A stretch of DNA of 64,000 bases, taken from Cepaea nemoralis. Taxonomy: Eukaryota > Mollusca > Gastropoda > Stylommatophora > Helicidae. Position 1 is the first letter of the stretch. Each line of letters begins with the position of its first letter. The position numbers were made by a program, and so were the translations under genes. Location of the stretch: positions 366,618-430,617 of the forward strand of contig JACEFZ010003473.1 in the NCBI GenBank assembly GCA_014155875.1, in the 5' to 3' direction. The notes below the pieces were generated by a model. The model saw nothing but the letters and a program-made list of their open reading frames with translations. It did no database searches and was not told the DNA's origin. Shown in pieces: positions 1 to 64,000 of the stretch.

Positions 1-621
1 GATATGGGGACAGTAAGCATACCCGTTATGCTAAATTCCCCAATTATTTCAAAATCGCAAACAGAAACCGATTACCAAATATTGTAGTTCCATCCATGGT
101 CTACGAATCTATACATCTTGGCTTCTCAAATTTTTCTTCTAACGGAGATAGAGACTGTCTTTTTTAAGACGTAAGTAGACTCGTAAATTCTGTTTTTTAT
201 ATAGGCTTTGGGCATTGATCTAGCATGAATAATTACATAGAACATCCAGTTGCATGCGTATTGTGTAATTTTCAACTATTTAGAACGTAGGTAGCATCCC
301 AAACTGAAATGATGAAAATTGCATGCTATGCGGCTGTAACAGGATATTTCAATGGCGGAAAATAGCCGTTTTCCAGCGATGATAATTTAATATTCTTATG
401 GACTATCCAGAGCGACGGCAATGTTAATAAATGCATGTTTGCATTCAACATCCATTCTAGTATTTATGTGTAATTTTTCATAACTCTACACAGTCGGGAT
501 CAATTATTTTTAGGTAACTTTGTAAGGTTAATTCTCTGGTCAAAACAGATCTTCGCCTCGTTTTGACAACAGCGCGTGAGTAGCACGCTGCTTCTGACAT
601 CATCACAGCATGATGTGGAGA
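1..621. other. No recognised feature
   Basis: AT-rich non-coding sequence downstream of the MAN1-like gene. I see no coding signal, element end or repeat related to others in the window. Confidence 0.5.

Positions 622-657
<36 letters not shown>
622..657. repeat. (TG)n(TA)n microsatellite
   Basis: Alternating GT followed by AT dinucleotides. Confidence 0.95.
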
Positions 658-687
658 AATAAACTGGCAGTAGTTATCTGTCCTTGA

Positions 688-861
688 GTTAGACAGTGGC
701 AGTGTTAAACTCCCTTGTTAGACAGTGGCAGTGTTAAACTCCCTTGTTAGACAGTGGCAGTGTTAAACTCCCTTGTTAGACAGTGGCAGTGTTAAACTCC
801 CTTGTTAGACAGTGGCAGTGTTAAACTCCCTTGTTAGACAGTGGCAGTTTTAAACTCCCTT
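688..861. repeat. 29-bp tandem repeat, 6 copies
   Basis: Unit begins GTTAGACAGTGGCAGTGTTA and ends AACTCCCTT. Six copies, nearly identical; the last has one G-to-T change. Confidence 0.95.
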
Positions 862-1077
862 GGCGTCAGTGTGTAGGTAAGTCACACTTTGTGAAAGGGT
901 AAAAATCGTTTTTTTAAAATATTTGTTTATATTAAATGATAAACTGACACACAAACATTAATATCTCGGCTTAGAAATGACCTACAGACTTGAATAAGGT
1001 ACCGTTGGATTTGTTTTTTCAAGAGGTATCCAACTATGCAGGTTATAATGTATAATTAAAAAACAATTTAGAAAATG

Positions 1078-1240
1078 TTACTGCAGTGGCTAGACAAAGG
1101 GACAGCCAAACATTTGTTGCAGGAGTGTCCAATATATACAGAACAGAGAGAAACTATTTCGGCCAAACCCGCTTCACTTGAAGACAAAATATGGAGACAC
1201 CAACAAGCTCAAGCTGACAGCTGCTTGGTTGGGATATATT
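1078..1240 (+). mobile_element. LINE-D 3' fragment
   Basis: Reads WLDKGTAKHLLQECPIYTEQ..., matching on the opposite strand the 3' end of the LINE with an RNase H domain at 17280-17665. Heavily truncated and directly followed by a SINE. Confidence 0.6.
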
Positions 1241-1285
1241 CATGTTGACATCAGAAGGTATACAAAGGAAAAGAAAAAGAGTTTT

Positions 1286-1520
1286 AAACGGTAAGAGAAT
1301 CAACTTCATTGCACCGGGTTTTATCCAATATGGCTCAGTCTCTTTCCACAAGACAGCCTGCCAAAAGCGGCACACAAAGCATGAGCTTCATAGTTCCAGC
1401 GATGACCCCCAGAAGTCTAAGAGAAAATGCACATGTAAACCAAACATTATAGCCTGCAATAAAACCCACAACCTTTGGTGCGTGAGGCAGGCCCGTGACC
1501 ACTTCACCACGGAGACTCCT
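1286..1520 (-). mobile_element. SINE-1 copy, degraded
   Basis: The reverse strand matches the SINE-1 at 15975-16220: a tRNA-like head (GTGGTGAAGTGGTCACGGGC...GGTTGTGGGTT) and the conserved body GAGACTGAGCCATATTGGAT. Diverged, with an internal insertion after the box-B region. Confidence 0.75.
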
Positions 1521-1810
1521 TGGTATACAAAGAAGAAGGCGATTACCAAAAGATGATCATCTTTAGGTTGGGAATCAGTCACTGCAGTCTCAAACACCAA
1601 CAATTCTACAAAATGAAATTGGATAGATATATGTCCATAACTGAATGAGATCAAGCATGATCTATAGAAGTCACCCTCAGAGACATTAAACCTAGCTTTG
1701 GACAGCATACAGTGATTATCGCAACAAAGAAATTGCAATTTCTTCAGCAGGCACAAGCATTTCTATGTAGGTGTCAATGATGATCCATGCAGTCGACGAC
1801 TGCCTACCTC

Positions 1811-2010
1811 AATAATCAATGAAAACTTGTTCCCTTTTTGGTGAAGCAAGTTTCCCACAGTACGATGTGAATGTCCTGAAACATCTTTCATGTTCTCCGG
1901 ATCTGGCATCACCTGCTTTTTTCTTGTTGCCTTGTCTCAATCCGGCATTAAATGCATAGTGATTCAAAGATTCTGGGGATTGGAGCACTCATGAAGATAT
2001 CCATGTGCAA
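1811..2010 (+). pseudogene. Possible mariner/Tc1 transposase relic
   Basis: One frame reads VLKHLSCSPDLASPAFFLLP, resembling the YSPDLAPSDxxLF motif before the last catalytic Asp of mariner-type transposases. Stops follow soon after and no inverted repeats were found. Weak call. Confidence 0.3.
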
Positions 2011-2389
2011 TGAAAGTGGACATTTACCAAAGGCAAACCAAAAGGAGACTGTGAGGGAATGAAAACGACCTGAGCGTGACAATTAAAGTTCAATGAAGAA
2101 AACTCATATGTGACGATCAAACTGTTCAATACCCATAGAGATGGTTAATTTGTATCGATTAAGGTACAAGAGATGAGCAAAGGTGTGCCTTCCTTGGAGG
2201 CACACACATCAAATGCTGCGGTAGTTAGCAGATGTGGTTAGACAAAGAGATAGAGAAGCTTCCAAATATCATCAAATTGTGAAAATCTCTTCAAACTTCT
2301 GGCTTGCTGATGCTGAGGTAGTGGATGTAAATTACAAGCACATCAGAAGTCAGAGTGGGTTTGCCTGCTGGTGAGGGACAATGATAATA

Positions 2390-2830
2390 AGGAAAGCTAA
2401 TCCACATGCAAAAAAATCAGTCCAGTGCACTAGAAGTAACAGCAAGTTTATTGACTACTTTTCAGATCAAAGCAAGTGAACGAAAAAAAAAAAATCATGA
2501 AAACTGTATACATAAGAAAAACACACAAGTCACAGATTGCTATGGACTGGGTCATTCATGTGACAACTAAATTGTTTAACACCCATGGACACTGAAATTT
2601 CTTTCCATAAAAACTAGGAGGAATGATTCATATCTGATTTAGTGTTGATTAGTGCATGGTTGCTTTGTTGGTAAATGCTCTGAAAGACTGAGATTTAACT
2701 CCGAAGTGCACTCCTTTGGTATTTAGGTCATTTGAGCTTTGAAGCTAATCTATACGCAAAAATCAATCCAGTACACTAGTAGTAGTGGCACTATATGGAC
2801 TGTGCTAAGTTCAAAGCAAATAAAAAATAA
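2390..2830 (+). mobile_element. SINE-2-like fragments
   Basis: Two partial copies (about 2390-2490 and 2750-2830) of the segment beginning CACATGCAAAAAAATCAGTC or its variant, which recurs inverted in the SINE-2 copies at 13060, 16236 and 38150. Confidence 0.55.
2447..2452 (-). promoter_or_regulatory. Possible polyadenylation signal for the MAN1-like gene
   Basis: AATAAA on the minus strand about 700 nt beyond the stop codon. It lies inside a SINE-2-like segment, so it may be coincidental. I saw no nearer AATAAA downstream of the TAG. Confidence 0.2.
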
Positions 2831-3151
2831 AAAAAATGCCGAACACTCACACAGTTATTCATATCCTACACAACAGCAAAAACAGCCATCAGGCTCAGAT
2901 TAAAACCCACAAGAGGTGAACAAAGAAACCTGTGATGATAGCCATCCCATTTAGTTTTAACAACGCTTACCTGCGTTTGTTCTATAAATACAATATTTCT
3001 GCAAATATCAACAAATCTATGCGAGTTAGAAGCTTCTATAAGCCCAATGACCTGAATAATACAGTTTGAGTGAATTACAAGGAATCAAATTTAAGTTAAA
3101 ACACAACGCCTGACATCTGGTGAGATTCATGGAGGAAATCTATTGCAGTTA

Positions 3152-60632
<57,481 letters not shown>

Positions 60633-60721
60633 GTTGTTTGGTGTCGTTCTGCGCATGACAGGCTTTCTAGGAAATGGCGCGTTAAGGGGAAAACCAAAAC
60701 CACTCAAAAAATAACACACAC

Positions 60722-60850
60722 AAAAGAAGTTAGTTGCATATCCTTTACAGGACGTAGCAGTCAATCCCAGCATTTTGTGCTGTTCGTGATTCCTGGGCAA
60801 GTTTACGTTCAGTAGTTTGCCACTGCTTTCTGAACGACCGGCACCCATAC
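60722..60850 (-). mobile_element. SINE-3 copy next to MAN1-like exon 1
   Basis: Reverse strand GGGTGCCGGTCGTTCAGAAA, GTAAACTTGCCCAGGAATCA, TACGTCCTGTAAAGGATATG. It ends about 90 bp upstream of the start codon, so it lies in the 5' UTR or core promoter. Confidence 0.85.
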
Positions 60851-61027
60851 CATTTCACAAAAAAAAACAACATAAGGCGTTATGCACAGTGTACTGTTGG
60901 TTTGTCGAGACTCCTGTCTATTCCACTTTTCACATTGGGCAGTGAGGAGCATTTTGTGTGATATACACTTCACTGGCACAGGAACGGAGCATAGTGGGGA
61001 CGACCCGTTGCCGTGAAGTTGGAACCA

Positions 61028-61029
61028 TG

Positions 61030-61060
<31 letters not shown>

Positions 61061-61076
61061 TACAAGCTAACTAACG
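61028..61076. repeat. (CTAA)n microsatellite
   Basis: About ten CTAA units with interruptions near the right end. Confidence 0.9.
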
Positions 61077-61169
61077 TAAGATGGTCTGCTGCCAAATCGC
61101 CAACAGCTGTGTTTCGAACGCGGTATGGGCGATTACGAACTGCGCCCGTAAACCCTATAGAGTTATGTT

Positions 61170-62400
61170 GTCTGCCTTTGGGAAGTTGTGATGAGAAATA
61201 GTTACACTGTTACAATGAGACGTCACAGAATGTACTAACATGTTAACAAATTAAAACGCCTGTTTAAACAACTTTCGTAAAAACCCATCGCCATACATAT
61301 TAGGAATAGAAAACATGTCCTACAATGTTTGAGGCGGACACCTTAACCCCTCGAACGAGTGCTACATTTAGAAAGGTCCTTAAACTCTATACGCAAAGCT
61401 GCTTATCTTCATGTTTGGCGATTTACATTCTCTAGAACCTGACCTCCAGGTGTAGTATATAATCAGGTTAGCCTAGCTGAGCATTGGGTGTGTGTCTGTT
61501 GACAATGAATTACATAAAACAGATAGAAGGCACTTTCATGACCAACCCAGGCCTAATATCAGCCAGTCTGTATGTGCAGTGCTGAATCATATCACCTGGT
61601 TACATCCTAATGTATCAAGGCAGATGTAAAGTTCCAGTACCGGTTTTCATACCCCGTTGGTTTCTGAGATCGGAAAAGGGAATGCCAGCTCTGCAAGTCC
61701 GCATGAATGTGGTACTTTGGTATCGGGTCGGAGGAAAAGTCTCTACAATATTCTCATACCGAAAGATGCAAACCATTTTGAGCGCTCAAATTATCAGAGT
61801 GAAATTTGTATAAGTAATTTCCTCCTGACCCAGTACCAAAGAACCAACTCCACGGAAACTGCGTTGCTGATTTCTCCTTCCCCTCTCCAAGTTAAGAAAG
61901 CAACGCAATATGCAAGACTGTTATTGTGAGAAATCAACGAAGATAACAAGTGGAACTGGCAAGATTTACCAGATCACAGAAACATTTTTCGTACTTATCT
62001 CAAAAGACCAGGGATCCGACCTTACTATCCAAGAGTTCAGGGGAACGTGTGATTGAATTATAAATCGTTGATTCTAGTAAACAAGCCCAACCTATGCTGG
62101 AATTCAAACCCGGTGATTTCTGAACATTAGACGAGCACTGTAACGTCTCAGTGCTCCTTCCCATTTTTTACAATAAATCTCTACTTAACTAATGATAAAC
62201 AGTAGTACATGTAGTAATAGATTGAGATTTAACTCTTTAAGTCCGATGAACTGGTATTCAGGTCGTCTTAACCATGAGAAGAACTCATCTATCGGAATGC
62301 TGCTGTTGCAGAGACTTTACTCTTGACCCATGTACCATCTGCACGGGGACACTGTTATACAAAGCCCTCGTTCCTTTCTCCAAGCCGCCCCTCCACCCCC
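61170..62400. other. Upstream sequence without recognised features
   Basis: 5' of the MAN1-like gene. No element ends, tandem repeat or coding signal. Short open frames show no recognisable protein. Confidence 0.5.
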
Positions 62401-62409
62401 TCCCCCCTC

Positions 62410-63180
62410 AACAAAAAAAAAAAAAAAAATCAGCCCGGTCTGCAAGATCGGTAGTGTAACTTTACATCTGCGGATAGACATATATGTACATGGGAGCGTG
62501 CAAGGGGGAAGGGGTGGATCCATAAGCTGGGAATAAGGAACGAAGAAAGCAACATGCCAGCAACGACGTCTACTGACTGGGTCATACCTACCCACCAAGG
62601 CGAGGGGAAGACTGAGGCTGACTGCCGGGGGAAGAAGCTGACTTTCCCACGGTCAGTTACGGTGCAGTGGTAACGCTGGTAGTTACAGGGGTGCCCAAAG
62701 TTCGCCCTCTGAGGGTGGGACGGCTACTGGACAGACACATTTGGTGATGTCGATATGGGAAATGCACGATAACAAACGACACGAAGGTGAATACGCATGA
62801 TAGGAGAACAACATCCAGGAGTAATGCCCCCCCCCCCCCCCCCCCAGAGTCTCAAGAAGGTGAAAAAAAGGGGGCTAAACATTCGGCGAGGAGGTGGGAC
62901 TATTTCTGATGACCAGAAGCCTCATCTCGTGATTGCTCCGCGACGGAATTTATGCCACTAATAACGATGCCATGAAGCAGCACAGCACATACATACTGCT
63001 AGCTAGGGTTAGACCTTAGTTTGTTATGTTTTCTGCACAGGGTTTAGATATTCTGTTAACATACTCCAACACAACACACACACAAGGAACACAGATTGGT
63101 ACAAAAACGTGAGCTCCATTATACCGATTCATCGCCAGATGTGACCTCCCATTTGGGCAGATTTACGGTATTTACGATAT
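62410..63180. other. Homopolymer tracts and unrecognised sequence
   Basis: Poly-A near 62413-62430 and poly-C at about 62827-62845; 62907-62950 repeats the CTGATGACCAGAAGCCTCA segment of 53887. Nothing else recognised. Confidence 0.5.
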
Positions 63181-63189
63181 GTTGTTGTT

Positions 63190-64000
63190 TGTCCATCAAG
63201 AATGATGATGACCATTCATTTCATCCAGTGGGGTTGAAGGTATGGAGCCGTGGGTTCTAAGATGGCTGATAAGGCCTATTTTGGCTCGAAATGTTCTTTG
63301 ACAATGTGGGCAAAGAATGCTTGACGTTTCTGGAGGAGGATTTCCTGCAGTGGTTTTTCTGTCCTGCCTTTTCTTCACAGCTCTTGCAGTCCTGGTTGCC
63401 TCACATATGACTGCACCCTTGCGTAATGATGCACGCCACGAATTTCGGTCTCTGGCTGCAGCCTCCCAGGTGTCATGATGAATTCCAAAAGCATTCAGTG
63501 AAATTTTCAGTGTCTTTAAAGCGTTTCCTCTGGCCACCTTGGGAGCGTTTACCACAACGCAGTTCGCTGTAAAAAATTCGTTTAGGGAGCCTGTGATCTG
63601 GCATGCGAGTCAAGTGACCAGCCCAGCGAATCTGATTCTTCATCAGTAATGTGTGGATACTGGGCATGGACGCTCTTTCTAGGACTTCAGTGTCTGGAAT
63701 CTTGTCTTGCCATTTAATCTTCAGTAGCTTTCTTAGGCAGACTGTGTGGAAGTGGTTTAATTTCCTAGCGTGTCGCTGATAAACAGTCCAGGTTTCACAA
63801 GCATATAGCAGTGTGGATAATACAACTGCTTTGTAGACTTTTAGCTTTGTTTGCAGGCTTATTCCAGTTCTGTCCCATACATTCTTGTACAGTCTGCCAA
63901 AGGCCGCACTGGCCTTGGAGATTCTTGCATTCACTTCGTCATCAATTGTGGCAGCTTGTGACACAGTGCTGCCAAGATAGGTGAATTTTGTCCACAACAC
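63190..64000 (-). mobile_element. LINE-C 3' part, running off the window edge
   Basis: Minus strand encodes the RT C-terminal region (FTYLGSTVSQAATIDDEVNA, LLYACETWTVYQRHARKLNH, MLMKNQIRWAGHLTRM-type motif with LLMKNQIRWAGHLTRMPDHR) and ends with a C2H2-like finger (CPHCQRTFRAKIGLISHLRT-H). One frameshift at about 63515 (near-certain 1-nt loss). The 5' part lies beyond 64000. A second 3' end lies at 3432-3605. Confidence 0.88.

Noticed and set aside
60633..60848. Longer N-terminus of the MAN1-like protein (extra 72 codons in frame)
   Set aside because: The added frame is mostly SINE-3 sequence, its start lacks a good context, and family members start just before the LEM domain.

Overview
This is invertebrate nuclear DNA, most likely lophotrochozoan and probably molluscan (gastropod-like). 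That guess rests on long introns packed with tRNA-derived SINEs, LINE debris and minisatellites, and on a Gmr1-like Ty3/gypsy element. No species can be named from the sequence. There is no bacterial gene organisation, no rRNA and no convincing functional tRNA gene.

Almost the whole window is one split gene on the minus strand: a MAN1/LEMD3-type inner nuclear membrane protein. I traced 13 coding exons from the ATG at 60632 to the TAG at 3152-3154. All 12 introns have GT-AG ends, every intron phase matches across its junction, and the summed CDS is 2049 nt (682 aa plus stop). Domain order is the one expected for MAN1: N-terminal LEM domain, Ser/Asp-rich linker, first transmembrane helix (exon 1), lumenal MSC-type region (exons 2-6), second transmembrane helix (exons 6-7), nucleoplasmic winged-helix part (exons 8-9), short linker (exon 10), and C-terminal RRM/UHM domain (exons 11-13).

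The introns are a record of mobile-element activity. Intron 3 holds a complete 9.5-kb LTR retrotransposon (41879-51385, plus strand) with 588-bp LTRs that look identical and a 5-bp target duplication. It is a Ty3/gypsy element by sequence, but its pol order is protease-integrase-RT-RNase H, as in Gmr1-like elements. Intron 5 holds a hAT relic (38761-40378; 8-bp TSD, BED finger) and a truncated LINE (35171-37013). Intron 11 holds piggyBac-type MITEs with TTAA ends, one nested inside another at an internal TTAA. Intron 12 holds a truncated LINE with a 10-bp TSD. At least five SINE-like families and several LINE families recur on both strands, and some insertions are nested.

Tandem arrays are unusually abundant: about 50 bp x15 at 4655-5428, 75 bp x9 at 11670-12360, 29/30 bp for about 1.95 kb at 20785-22740, 45 bp x35 at 32200-33805, 52 bp x12 at 31386-32000, and others. 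Two arrays (4655-5428 and 25380-25513) arose inside coding segments of the same LINE family. Flanks: 1-3151 (3' of the gene) carries SINE, LINE and possible mariner relics; 60657-64000 (5' side) carries a SINE close to the first exon and a LINE 3' end running off the window edge.
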